Origin: Bacteroides nordii WAL 11050 = JCM 12987
GTDB taxonomy: Bacteria; Bacteroidota; Bacteroidia; Bacteroidales; Bacteroidaceae
Direction: 5' to 3'
DNA: 64,000 nucleotides
NCBI GenBank assembly: GCA_000613465.1
Contig: BAJA01000003.1
Location: 1-64,000 of the forward strand
Numbering within the stretch: the first letter of the stretch is position 1; each line of letters begins with the position of its first letter. Of the stretch, positions 18,645-28,661 are shown in pieces. Below the pieces are notes generated by a model. That model did not search any database. It saw nothing but the letters and a program-made list of their open reading frames with translations, and was not told the origin of the DNA. The translations under genes were made by a program, and so were the position numbers.

Positions 18645-19177
18645 ATGGTCATTATTTCTTTTAATTCTTCCGGTGTGTGGGCTATGTCATAGTATGTAGA
18701 GAACGGATGACGGGCGAACCCTTTACTTTCTATCTCTTTGAGTGCTGCTAATAAGGTGTCGTAAAAACCATTCACATTGTAAAACACCACTTTCTTATGA
18801 TGATAACCGATGGATGCGGCTGCCATGACGTGGAATATCTCGTCCAATGTACCTACGCCTCCCGGAAGAGCCAGTAATATATCTGATTCTTCTACGATAA
18901 TGTCTTTACGATCACTGAGGTTATGGGTATGAATAATACGATCCGGCAGCGTGCTGACTTTTCCGTTCTCTTCAAGTTTGGCGGGAACTACACCAATAAT
19001 GTGTCCACCGTTTGTTTTTACTGCCTGTGCTATACATTCCATAAGTCCGAGACTGGCACCGCCATATATAAGAGTTTTGCCTGTTTCACCTATCCATTTA
19101 CCTACCCGGACAGCAGCATCGGAATACATTTTGTCAATGTTTTCTGATGCAGAACAGAATATTCCTATCTTTTCCAT
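18641..19177 (-). CDS. LOG-family (TIGR00730) nucleoside 5'-monophosphate phosphoribohydrolase
   Basis: This 178-residue Rossmann-fold protein is of the LOG family, long misannotated as lysine decarboxylase. Such enzymes cleave nucleoside 5'-monophosphates, including cytokinin forms, into base and ribose 5-phosphate. The hallmark PGGVGTLDE is at residues 105-113 and GGASLGLM near 39-46. I chose the ATG giving MEKIGIFCSASENID because homologues start there; an ATG four codons upstream (19189) is also in frame. It is first in an overlapping operon with the SIS and PfkB genes, and it is divergent from the M16 peptidase gene. Confidence 0.87.
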   Translation of the reverse strand: MEKIGIFCSASENIDKMYSDAAVRVGKWIGETGKTLIYGGASLGLMECIAQAVKTNGGHIIGVVPAKLEENGKVSTLPDRIIHTHNLSDRKDIIVEESDILLALPGGVGTLDEIFHVMAAASIGYHHKKVVFYNVNGFYDTLLAALKEIESKGFARHPFSTYYDIAHTPEELKEIMTI

Positions 19178-19243
19178 ACACGTTGTCACTGTTATAGTCT
19201 ACAAATATCTGCAATTTTCTATAAACGACAATAAGTTTTATTG

Positions 19244-19251
19244 TATTTTTG
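19244..19251 (+). promoter_or_regulatory. Predicted -7 box for the M16 peptidase gene
   Basis: TATTTTTG matches TAnnTTTG and lies 27 bp before the ATG at 19279, within the divergent interval shared with the LOG operon. No convincing -33 TTTG is seen. Confidence 0.4.
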
Positions 19252-19278
19252 TAGCATCAATAAAACTTAGTACTGATA

Positions 19279-20513
19279 ATGAAGAATTTACTAACGGAGC
19301 AGGTCGAGCATACTCTGTCAAATGGCTTGAGGATTATTTGTAAACCTGTAGTTTCCGATGTGACTTATTGTGGTTTTGCTGTGAATGCCGGTACTCGTGA
19401 TGAGACTGAAAATGAACAGGGAATGGCTCATTTTGTAGAACATCTTATCTTTAAAGGCACGCAAAAGCGGAAGGCCTGGCATATATTAAACCGTATGGAG
19501 CTGTGGGAGGTGATTTGAATGCCTATACCAATAAAGAAGAGATGGTAGTTTACTCTGCTTTTCTGGCAGATGACCTGTCGCGTGCAGTAGAATTGCTGGT
19601 CGATATTGTATTCCGTTCTACTTTTCCGCAGCGTGAGATAGAAAGAGAGACAGAAGTGATCATTGACGAAATACAATCTTATGAAGATAATCCTTCGGAA
19701 TTGATCTTTGATGACTTTGAAGATATGATATTCCGTGGGCATCCATTGGGGCGTAATATTTTGGGGCGCCCGGAGCTGCTGAGGCAATTCCGGACAGCTG
19801 ATGCTCTGGCATTTACACAACGACTGTATCAACCCTCTAATATGGTTTTCTTTGTTCAGGGAAAAATTGATTTTAAGAGGTTAGTTAATATGTTGGAAAG
19901 GCTGATGGCGGATATACCGGCTGGCGAGGTGAAAAATTTGCGTACTCCACCGCCATTATATGTCCCGGAACACCTGGTAATACCGAAAGACACTCACCAA
20001 GCTCATGTGATGTTAGGGAGCCGGGGGTATAATGCTTATGATGATAAACGTACCGCTCTCTATCTGCTGAATAATATTTTGGGTGGTCCCGGTATGAATA
20101 GCCGTCTGAATGTTGCTTTACGTGAACGCCGTGGGTTGGTATACAATGTAGAATCCAATCTGACTTCTTATACGGATACCGGTGCTTTTTCCATCTACTT
20201 TGGTACAGACCTTGAGGATGTGGATACTTGTCTGCGATTGACTTATAAAGAACTAAAGCGGATGCGTGATGTAAAGATGACTTCCTCACAAATTGAAGCT
20301 GCCAAAAAACAGTTGATAGGGCAAATCTGTGTAGCTTCGGATAACTTTGAGAACAATGCTTTGGGTATGGCTAAAACTTTCCTGCATTACAATAAGTTTG
20401 AGAATCTGGATACAGTCTGTAAACGTATAGAGACATTGACGGCAGATAATCTTCTTGAAGTAGCCAATGAGATGTTTGCAGAGGAATATCTGTCTACGCT
20501 GATTTATAAATGA
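19279..20513 (+). CDS. M16-family zinc peptidase (one frameshift)
   Basis: This is an insulinase/processing-peptidase-family zinc protease of about 411 residues after repair. The zinc motif HxxEH is HFVEH at residues 51-55, followed by LIFKGTQKRKAWHILNRME. The frame breaks at 19500/19501: GAGCTGTGGGAGG should carry one more base (for example GAGGCTGTGGGAGG) to give the family sequence RME-x-VGGDLNAYTNKEE. After the join the second metal-ligand region RETEVIIDEIQSYEDNPSE and the C-terminal half (GPGMNSRLNVALRERRGLVY) are intact. It has no signal peptide, so it is cytoplasmic. As written it would end after 79 residues. Confidence 0.88.
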
Positions 20514-20942
20514 TATTATAGCACTTACGGCTTTTCTTCCCGGGGTATCTCTTTTATCCCGGTGAAGAACGATGTACGACATGCACATCTGGTACTGCAC
20601 GAGATGTGCATGTGGAACATCCCGACATGTGCATCTCGTACAGCACGACATGCACATGTCGTACATCGTTCAATTACGACCTTTCGTTCGTTTGATTATA
20701 ATGTATGATAGAGGAGAATGAGACACAATAGATTAAGGAACGAGACCGGTACGATTATTGCGTTTTGCGCTTGTCGTATCACTTAATTGAGGAACGGCAG
20801 GTATATGCAATTCTTAATGTTAGTGAATTTGTTTAATAAAAAGGAACTTGTTTGTCGTTTAACTAATATATTTATAGCTAAATAACTGGTATACGACGAA
20901 ACGTCTCGTTTTAATTTTTTTGTATAATAAGTAAATAGTATC
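20514..20942. other. 429-bp gene-free interval between M16 and GH3
   Basis: No coding sequence is supported here. The left part holds the 23-nt array described separately. The right part (about 20700-20942) is AT-rich leader sequence before the GH3 gene in which I could not pick a clear promoter. Confidence 0.6.
20573..20664. repeat. Four tandem 23-nt pseudo-palindromic units
   Basis: Four units of exactly 23 nt follow each other: 20573-20595, 20596-20618, 20619-20641 and 20642-20664. Each has the core CGA(C/G)ATG(T/C)(G/A)CAT(G/C)T followed by (C/G)G(T/A)AC, and each is close to self-complementary around ATG-CAT. The outer ends GAACGATGTACGACATG (from 20567) and CATGTCGTACATCGTTC (to 20671) are perfectly complementary over 17 bp, so the whole 105 nt can also fold into one long hairpin. 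Confidence 0.85.
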
Positions 20943-23168
20943 ATGAAAGTAAGATCAATGTTATTGGGCTTGTCCCTGACTGCTCTGCCTGTTTTTGCGC
21001 AGACCCCGGTTTATCTTGACGATAGCAAGCCGATAGAAGAGAGAGTAGAGGATGCTCTATCCCGAATGACAGTAGAGGAGAAGGTGTCCATGACGCATGC
21101 ACAGTCAAAATTCAGTTCCCCGGGTGTGGCGCGTTTGGGTATTCCGGAGTTTTGGATGACAGACGGACCTCACGGTATACGTCCCGAAGTGTTGTGGGAT
21201 GAATGGGATCAGGCTGGCTGGACCAATGATTCCTGTGTGGCTTTTCCGGCTTTAACTTGTCTGGCTGCTACCTGGGATCCGACAGTGTCTATGCTCTACG
21301 GAAAAAGTATCGGAGAAGAAGCCCGCTATCGTAATAAAACCGTTTTGTTGGGACCGGGTGTGAATATCTATCGTACACCGTTGAATGGGCGTAATTTTGA
21401 ATATATGGGCGAAGATCCTTATCTGGCAGGGCGTATGGTTGTTCCTTATATACAGGGAGTACAAAAGAATGGAGTGGCTGCCTGTGTGAAGCATTATGCG
21501 TTGAATAACCAGGAAGTGAATCGCCACACTACAAATGTGATAGTAGATGACCGTACTCTGTACGAAATCTATCTGCCTGCTTTTAAGGCAGCTGTTCAGG
21601 AAGGTAACACATGGGCCATCATGGGTTCTTATAATTTGTACAAAGATCAACATGTTTGCCATAATCAATACCTGCTGAATGACATATTAAAAGGTGAATG
21701 GGGATTCGATGGTGTAGTTGTATCCGATTGGGGAGGTGTACATGACACAGACCAGGCTATAACCAACGGACTCGACATGGAGTTTGGTAGCTGGACCAAT
21801 GGTTTGTCTAACGGTACGAGTAATGCTTATGACAATTATTACCTGGCGCAACCTTATCTCGAACGTATAAAGTCGGGTAAGGTAGGTACAAAAGAGTTGG
21901 ATGATAAGGTACGCCGTATTCTTCGTCTAGCCTTCCGTACAACAATGGATCGTAACCGTCCTTATGGCACAATGAGATCACCGGAACACTATGAAGCTGC
22001 CCGTAAGATAGGTGAGGCGGGTATTGTATTGTTACAAAATAACAACGATCTCTTACCTATCGATCTTGATAATACAAAAAAAATTGCCGTGATCGGTGAG
22101 AATGCTGTAAAGATGATGACTGTAGGTGGTGGTTCTTCTTCTTTGAAAGTGCAACGTGAAATATCTCCGCTGGATGGCATTCGCAACCGCGTTGGTAATA
22201 AGGCAGAAGTTGTCTATGCGCGCGGTTATGTAGGTGATGCAAGTGGCGAGTACAACGGCGTCGTTTCAGGGCAGAATCTGAAAGATGACCGCACTCCGGA
22301 GGAACTTATTGCTGAGGCTGTACGTGTGGCAGGTGAAGCGGATTATGTAATATTCATTGGAGGATTAAACAAAAGTGCGCATCAGGATTGTGAGGACTCT
22401 GACCGTGCCGGACTTGGTTTACCGTACGATCAGGATAAAGTTATTACAGAACTCGTCAAAGTTAATAAGAACCTGATTGTAATCAATATCTCCGGCAATG
22501 CTGTTGCAATGCCTTGGGTGAAAGAAGTCCCCGCTATTTTGCAGGCATGGTTTTTAGGTTCGGAGGCAGGGACAGCTATTGCTGCTGTATTGACTGGTGA
22601 TGTGAATCCGTCCGGTAAATTACCTTTTACCTTTCCTGCTAAGTTGGAAGACGTGCCCGCACATCAGCTGGGCGAGTATCCCGGCAATGAAAAGGTAGGT
22701 AACATTGTCAACGAAAAGTACAATGAAGGTATTTTCGTAGGGTATCGTTGGACCGATAAACAGAAGAAGGTGAAGCCACTCTTTCCGTTTGGTTATGGGT
22801 TGAGTTATACTACATTTGAATATGGTAAACCGGTTGCCGATAAGAAAACGATGTCTGCCGATGATACAATTACTTTTACGGTATCTGTAAAGAACACTGG
22901 CACCCGTGAAGGTCAGGAAGTAGTCCAGCTCTATATCAGTGATAAAAAATCATCTTTGCCCCGTCCTGTTAAAGAGTTGAAAGGTTTTGATAAAGTAAAG
23001 CTTGCTCCGGGTGAGGAAAAGACCGTATCATTTACGATAGCTAAAGATGCCCTGAGTTTCTTCGATGACACCAAACATGAATGGGTGGCCGAACCGGGTA
23101 AGTTTGAAGCTGTAATAGCTGCCTCTGCCGCCGATATTAAAGGAGTGGTTCCTTTTGAATTGAAATAA
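20943..23168 (+). CDS. Secreted glycoside hydrolase family 3 (beta-glucosidase-like)
   Basis: This 741-residue exported GH3 exo-glycosidase has a signal peptide ending ALPVFAQ. The N-terminal TIM barrel has RLGIPEFWMTDGPHGIR near residue 60, FPALTCLAATWDP near 100, VAACVKHYALNNQE near 178, and the nucleophile motif VVVSDWGG near 262. The alpha/beta sandwich domain follows (GEAGIVLLQNNNDLLPI near 358), and the C-terminal fibronectin III-like domain ends SAADIKGVVPFELK. Retaining hydrolysis of beta-linked glucose or xylose in the periplasm is the family role; the substrate is not known. A bidirectional terminator separates it from the convergent PL11 gene. Confidence 0.92.
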   Translation: MKVRSMLLGLSLTALPVFAQTPVYLDDSKPIEERVEDALSRMTVEEKVSMTHAQSKFSSPGVARLGIPEFWMTDGPHGIRPEVLWDEWDQAGWTNDSCVAFPALTCLAATWDPTVSMLYGKSIGEEARYRNKTVLLGPGVNIYRTPLNGRNFEYMGEDPYLAGRMVVPYIQGVQKNGVAACVKHYALNNQEVNRHTTNVIVDDRTLYEIYLPAFKAAVQEGNTWAIMGSYNLYKDQHVCHNQYLLNDILKGEWGFDGVVVSDWGGVHDTDQAITNGLDMEFGSWTNGLSNGTSNAYDNYYLAQPYLERIKSGKVGTKELDDKVRRILRLAFRTTMDRNRPYGTMRSPEHYEAARKIGEAGIVLLQNNNDLLPIDLDNTKKIAVIGENAVKMMTVGGGSSSLKVQREISPLDGIRNRVGNKAEVVYARGYVGDASGEYNGVVSGQNLKDDRTPEELIAEAVRVAGEADYVIFIGGLNKSAHQDCEDSDRAGLGLPYDQDKVITELVKVNKNLIVINISGNAVAMPWVKEVPAILQAWFLGSEAGTAIAAVLTGDVNPSGKLPFTFPAKLEDVPAHQLGEYPGNEKVGNIVNEKYNEGIFVGYRWTDKQKKVKPLFPFGYGLSYTTFEYGKPVADKKTMSADDTITFTVSVKNTGTREGQEVVQLYISDKKSSLPRPVKELKGFDKVKLAPGEEKTVSFTIAKDALSFFDDTKHEWVAEPGKFEAVIAASAADIKGVVPFELK

Positions 23169-23253
23169 AAAGATCAGTGTATTATAGTTGTACTACTGAT
23201 AACGGTTGGTTACTGGGCTATTTTATCTCTAAATCAAGTTTACAAAATTTGTA

Positions 23254-23290
23254 AGCCCATCATTGATAAACAGTATTTCAATGATGGGCT
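23254..23290. terminator. Bidirectional terminator between GH3 and PL11
   Basis: AGCCCATCATTGA (23254-23266) and TCAATGATGGGCT (23278-23290) form a perfect 13-bp stem with an 11-nt loop, followed by TTATTTCGTTTTTATT. It sits between two convergent genes. Confidence 0.8.
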
Positions 23291-23312
23291 TTATTTCGTT
23301 TTTATTCTATGT

Positions 23313-26300
23313 TTATCGTATAATCTTCCTAACAGTTCTTACTCCGTCAGCAACTACAGAGAGCAGGTAAACGCCTTTTTTCAGTTCTTCCAGACCTTCA
23401 AGCTTAATTTCTCCGTTTCCTTGAAACTTATTTGTTGTGTGATACACACACAAACCATCCTGAGAATAAACACGAATGTTGCAGGATGTATTATTCATGT
23501 CTGTATAACGGATAACAATGCCCTCGGAAATAAGAGTGAAGGGTATTTCAATATTACTTTGCTCTTCCGTTATAGAGGGTTGTGATATGCCGGTGGGGTT
23601 GGATTGTTGTTTTTTTACATAGTCACGCAAATAATATCCCAAATGAGGAGGCTGATTATATGCCACATTCTGCCAGCAGATAGACATTCTGTAAATATGA
23701 TCGTGCATCAGGCACGGAACCCGATACGGAGAGGTAAACGGAGTAGAGAAGATCATCAGATTACTCTTGGTGCTTCATCATAATAGATACACTCTTCTCG
23801 CCAGTCTCCGAAAATATCGGCTTGCAGCGAAGGGGTATCTTTAATGAGGTTTACGCCGCAACCATAAGTCGATACGAAGTTGGTCACGGTAGCACAACTG
23901 GAGGTTGCATTTACCCATTTAGAGATAACTCCTTTTTCCTGTACTTCCTCAGATAGATTTCCTGTCCAGTATGTGCGGAAATTGACGGGGGGACGTTTCC
24001 CTGAAATAGAGTCGCCATCGCAGTTGAAGGTTATATTGTTGTAAGAGCTGCCATCGCTACTTAGATTGAACTTAGCCAGAGACCAATATTCGGCACCACG
24101 TGAAAGCGAATCGATATCTGCACAAAGACCACGGCCGATGTCTGCCCCCATTTTACGTCCCGAAAGTATTTCTCCGGTCCGGGCATCACGCATTTCAAAA
24201 CCATAAGCAGCCGACTTTTCTTCGTGTACCATAAATACTTCCAGACCATCACGATCCGGGATGAAGTCACCTAAATGAAGAGCGTCTCCGTGTCCCAATC
24301 CCGTACGATAGAGCAATGAACCGTCGTGATCGATACAGCAGGCGCCATAAACTATCTCATCGCATCCGTCACCATCTACATCTCCTACGGCAAGGCTATG
24401 GGCACCTTCACCATAGGCATCTTGCCCTTTGACGGTGGATGCGTGCATCCATTTTTTCTTCAACTCTTTACCATCAAAATCCCAGGCACAGAGATAAGCG
24501 GCTGTATAATATCCCCGGCACATCACAAGACTGGGTTTCTTTCCGTCCAGATAGGCAACACATGCCAGATAGCGTTCGCTTCGGTTTCCGTAACTGTCAC
24601 CCCATGCTGAGTCTGAGATGATATTGCGACTTGGTTCATAAGCTACGGTAGAGAGTTCTTTACCGGTGCTTCCTTCAAAAACAGTCAGATACTCCGGCCC
24701 TGTTTTTATGACCCCTTTCTTACCACCATAGGTCCCACGATAATCGGCAGTAGGATCGTCACTACCCATTATTACATGGTTTCCTTGTCCATCAATGGTT
24801 CCCGGGGCTGTCTTACAAGCTACTTCGGCTTTGCCGTCACCGTCCAGATCATAGACCATAAATTGAGTATAGTGAGCACCGGCACGGATATTAACTCCCA
24901 GATCTATTCTCCATAATTTGGTTCCATTCAGTTTATAACAATCAAGATAAACATTGCCGGTGTAGTTCTGGCTACCATTCTGGCCATTGTCGCATTGATT
25001 AGTGGGGTCCCATTTCAGGATAATTTCATATTCACCGTCTCCGTCTACATCACCTACACTTGCGTCTCCTGGGGTGTAGGTATAACTACTGCCCTGAACT
25101 GTGCCTCCTTGAGGGCGGTCGAGAGGAATGTTCAGGTATCCTTTTTCCAAAACTAATGCTGCAGCGGTTTCAACTACTTTACCGGCACTCAATGCTTCGA
25201 CTGTATAGTTTGAATTAACTGATCCTTCAGCATCCAGATAATTGGTACGTGATGAGAGTGGCAGAGTATTTAGTTTTGTACCGTCACGATATATATTAAA
25301 AGCAATATCATCGGGATCTGTGGCAAGCCAACGCCAGTTTACCAGCATTCCATCGTTGGTGTAGGTTGCAATGGCTCCCCGGTTCAGACGCTCCGGATCG
25401 AGTACTTGCGGCCCACATTCTCTGGCAATCACAATGTATTCGGAAACTTCTTCCGACGGAAGCATTCCCTCTTTTACGGCGATTGCCTTAAGTGTGGTGG
25501 TTGTACTCAAAGAGAATCCTTCTGTATATACAGAGGCTGAAGAGGATAGGGCGGAGCGTCTTTACTGTAATAAATGGTAGCTCCATGGGTGGGACAGCTG
25601 ATTGTTACATTATTATCGGTGTCATAACTGATAACGGGATTTTCCACTTGTGCGGGCACGGTATATTCACTTTTTGTTGCAGCCAGATAAGAAGCTGCAT
25701 TTGTGATCAGCGTTTTCGCATCAGGGGTTAATGTTTCAATTGCGGCATAAGAGAGAGGAATGAGTATATAGCCATTTTTTCCGTTACTCTGTTTATGCTC
25801 ATGTATGGCATTATATCCGTTTGAGGCATTGGTAGCAAGTACTTCATCCGAAGCGATAATCTCTTTAGGAGAGGTATAGCTCTGTACATTATTACTTGTT
25901 TTCGCAGTACCGTCAAAGAGAGTGATGGTACCGTCAAAATTGATGCCTTTAAATAGAGAGTGTGTTTTAAATGCATCGGATACTATGATTTGATTCCATC
26001 CTGTAGAACCGGCTGTGGGATTTATTGCACTGGCCCAGTTCCAGGACGCACTTCCATAATAAAATGCTTTTAAATTTAACATTGGAACTTTTCCTACCAG
26101 ATTTGATAGGGCTATACCAAATTTATTTGTACTGGCAACAGACTCAGAAGCAACTACCAGATCGTACTCTTTTAAGCGCTCTTTATAATAAGTGCCCGGG
26201 ATGGAGTTATAGTTGTTTGCATCAATCGTTGTTACTGTAAACGATTTTACCAATGTCAGATAGACCGGATCTTTGGTAATGGAGTAATTGGAATATTGAG

Positions 26301-26889
26301 AATCGTAGACGTAGGCGGCATTAGGAAGATTCTGAGAATTTGCAATGAAAGCTACGTAATACAAGCGACTGTCGGCTCCACTTGTGCAAGTTTCCTCTGC
26401 CCAGGAGGTGACAGTGATGGTATACCGTTCGGCAGGGATCAAATCAGAGGTCTCAAGCACACCTGCCTCATTGGCATCGCTTCCTCCTAACAGAGTGATA
26501 TTTGTTCCTGAATTGCCGGAAATAACGGCACGCACATAGCGGGTTGCGGCGCTACCACTTTGAAAGGCTAATTTCAGTCCGGAGATACCAGTGACGGTAA
26601 ATACAGCTCCTTTATTGTTATTGGCTCCTTTAACATCCAGCCAGTCCGATTCCATAGTGACGGTGCCATCAGTAAGTGCATCGGGAAATGTAGCCGAACG
26701 GGATGAATAATAAGCGAAAGTTCCTGATCCTTTTCCATCGAGGCACCAACCTTCATTGTAAGCGGCGGTTAACCCCTCTGAATTGGTGTAAAGGACAAAA
26801 GATTCTGTGAACGATTTTACGGCAGCCTGCAGGGATAAAGCGCTGCACAAAAAGAGTAAAGAGAGGAAAAGTCTCCAATAGTTTTTCAT
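23313..26889 (-). CDS. Rhamnogalacturonan lyase, PL11 family, with long N-terminal extension (two frameshifts)
   Basis: After repair this is one secreted protein of about 1192 residues. A signal peptide (LFLCSALSLQA) is followed by an N-terminal beta-sandwich region, then an alpha/beta region about residues 195-400 that recalls a ThuA or amidotransferase-like fold, then a small chitobiase-like repeat (GATIYYSKD), and then the PL11 rhamnogalacturonan lyase propeller starting LDPERLNRGAIATYTNDGML with calcium-type loops DVDGDGEYEI and DLDGDGKAEV. The PL11 end VPCLMHDHIYRMSICWQNVA is followed by a sorting-like tail ending TVRKIIR. Frame breaks near 25545 (CCC read as CC) and 23761 (AAA read as AA) cut it into three pieces. 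The family cleaves the rhamnogalacturonan-I backbone of pectin. No SusC/D pair lies beside it. Confidence 0.85.
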
Positions 26890-27065
26890 AATTGATTGGT
26901 TTTTAAAATATCACATCATAAAACTTATCACAAAAGTATTTCATGTAGGGGAAATAGACGGGTATATATTTTCCTATAAAGTGGAAAAATTGGGATTTCT
27001 TTAGAGAAAGGTGGATAAAATGATTTATTGAATAGAATAGGGGGGATATATAGATCAGATAATGA

Positions 27066-27106
27066 AAAAGCCCATCTGGCCGATGCTTTCTACCAGATGA
27101 GCTTTT
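27066..27106 (-). terminator. Terminator downstream of the alginate-lyase-family gene
   Basis: AAAAGCCCATCTGG pairs with CCAGATGAGCTTTT with one mismatch around a 13-nt loop; on the minus strand the stem is followed by T-rich sequence. It follows the stop of the gene at 27132. Confidence 0.7.
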
Positions 27107-27131
27107 GCTGATGTGTTTTGTGAATAAGATA

Positions 27132-28349
27132 TTATTTGTTACTTATGTCTTCGGGACGTACATAGAGTAGAATGAATTCACTTTTGATATCTATTTTATT
27201 GTTGGCTTTGTATAGGTTAAGGTAATCCGTACGTGCCGGATTCATCAGATAGATACGATACAAGTCTTTGCAAAGCTCTTGTTGTTTCATATTCCAGTCG
27301 CTGATTTGCTGATAAGGCCATGCTGATACATCTTTACCCAGATAGGATGCAAGAAAATCAGCTGCCTTGTAGAAGTTACGTCCGTCGGCAGAAGTATTGT
27401 TGTCGAGGGAAAGTCCCATTTTCTTTCCCATTACAAAGATGTCAAGCATGTGTTGCAAGTTGTATTCTGAATAACCAAAAGCGAGTGTGCGGCGAAGTTC
27501 CTGAGGTTGTTTCCCATCCGGTTCAACTTGCTTATAAACACGTTTTTCGGGGAATTCTTTAACGAATCGTTCTGCAGTGGCCTGATCTCCGGCATACATA
27601 GCGAAAGCGATTACTTGTGCATCATAGGCTATACTGTGATTGTTTTTGGCATTATGCTCTTCTTTTCCTTGTTCGCTGGTCAATATCCAGTTTAACAGTT
27701 CCCCAAACCAGGCTTTGAGTTGTTTGGAGTCGTTACTGGTGAATGCTTGCGATTGTTCCAACAATTGCACTGCATCGAGCATTTCTATAAAGGAATAAGT
27801 GTCAATCACTCCAAAACTGCGCCCTTTGTTGTTGTGGCGTCCCGGAATCATTTGGGCATATTCCAGATTAGGGTTCATTCGGGTATCTTTATTAAAGAAC
27901 CATACACGGATCAGTTCCGTTGCTTTTTGTGCATAACGTTCGTCGTTGCTGAAATACCATGCCAAACTGAGTGTTGTTATTCGGCTGGCAGTACTTCCCA
28001 GGCGGTTACGATCCAGTTTGTTCAGTTCAGGATTTGATTCTCCGTCGCGGCTGATGTATGGTAAGCCGTCGGGCTTTGTCGGATCGGGCCAGTAATAACG
28101 CGCCTGGCTCATGTAGTCGTGTTTATCTCCACTGGCAGGTGTTTTTTCTTTATCCATGACGGAATAAGGAACTGCATTGAGTAATTTATCAGCTCTTGAT
28201 TTTAGCTCCTGAAAGATGTCTGAATAAGGTTGCTCCTGTATAGATTGTTTGACGGTTTTGAGATGCTCTGCATCCCAAATAGATTGTGCATGCATACTGC
28301 CGGTTGTGAACAATAAAACGACAATAAATGAGGTAACTCTTGCTTTCAT
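27132..28349 (-). CDS. Alginate-lyase-family (PF05426-like) polysaccharide lyase
   Basis: This 405-residue secreted protein has a signal peptide ending GSMHAQ. It is an (alpha/alpha) toroid of the alginate_lyase Pfam type. Recognisable segments are DYMSQARYYWPDPTKPDGLP near residue 79, RDGESNPELNKLDRNRL, YAQMIPGRHNNKGRSFGVID near 164 and KNNHSIAYDAQVIAFAMYAG near 233, containing the conserved NNH-Y pattern expected of the active site. It may be a PL38-like lyase acting on uronate-containing polysaccharide, but I cannot assign the substrate. It is preceded by a 312-bp region with two dyad elements. No partner gene is evident. Confidence 0.82.
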   Translation of the reverse strand: MKARVTSFIVVLLFTTGSMHAQSIWDAEHLKTVKQSIQEQPYSDIFQELKSRADKLLNAVPYSVMDKEKTPASGDKHDYMSQARYYWPDPTKPDGLPYISRDGESNPELNKLDRNRLGSTASRITTLSLAWYFSNDERYAQKATELIRVWFFNKDTRMNPNLEYAQMIPGRHNNKGRSFGVIDTYSFIEMLDAVQLLEQSQAFTSNDSKQLKAWFGELLNWILTSEQGKEEHNAKNNHSIAYDAQVIAFAMYAGDQATAERFVKEFPEKRVYKQVEPDGKQPQELRRTLAFGYSEYNLQHMLDIFVMGKKMGLSLDNNTSADGRNFYKAADFLASYLGKDVSAWPYQQISDWNMKQQELCKDLYRIYLMNPARTDYLNLYKANNKIDIKSEFILLYVRPEDISNK

Positions 28350-28417
28350 AGTGTTTTTGTTTTGAATTTACTAAACTTTTCAAAGCCTGGTATCATTCGG
28401 ATGGAATTTTATTTTTA

Positions 28418-28467
28418 GTGTACCGGTGCACTTTTAAATTTTATCTCAAAAGCTTGTACCGGTGTAT
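28418..28467. promoter_or_regulatory. Pair of TGTACCGGTG dyads, candidate operators
   Basis: GTGTACCGGTGCAC (28418-28431) and TTGTACCGGTGTAT (28454-28467) share the core TGTACCGGTG, and their centres are 36 bp apart. They lie 70-120 bp upstream of the alginate-lyase-family start. Dimeric (for example LacI-type) regulator binding is inference. Confidence 0.4.
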
Positions 28468-28566
28468 CTTCGTGATAAAAACACGAAATAATGGTTTAGG
28501 AAAAGGAAGGAGAAGCTTTTTTTTAGTATACTTTTTCTATGTGTTGATTGAGTATAAATTTGCCTG

Positions 28567-28610
28567 TCTGTTTCTACTTCTTTTTTATCTCGAAAAGAAG
28601 TAGAAACAGA
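28567..28610. terminator. Perfect 18-bp hairpin
   Basis: TCTGTTTCTACTTCTTTT (28567-28584) and its exact complement AAAAGAAGTAGAAACAGA (28593-28610) flank an 8-nt loop. It lies 52 bp beyond the stop of the WbqC gene on the minus strand, so a terminator for that gene is the simplest reading. Confidence 0.6.
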
Positions 28611-28661
28611 TTGTTTGAAGATGCTTTCTTGTTTAGAAATATCTTAAAAAAGGTTATTGCT

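Larger units (their letters stand above)
28350..28661. other. 312-bp gene-free interval
   Basis: No credible coding sequence is seen. It holds two ACCGGT dyads (operator candidates) near the alginate-lyase-family gene and an 18-bp perfect hairpin near the WbqC gene. Confidence 0.6.

Noticed and set aside
20573..20664. CRISPR array
   Set aside because: The four 23-nt units are contiguous and there are no unique spacers between them; no cas genes are near.
28418..28603. Small plus-strand gene of 61 codons in the interval before WbqC
   Set aside because: It runs through the operator-like dyads and into the perfect hairpin, has low-complexity hydrophobic sequence and no ribosome binding site.
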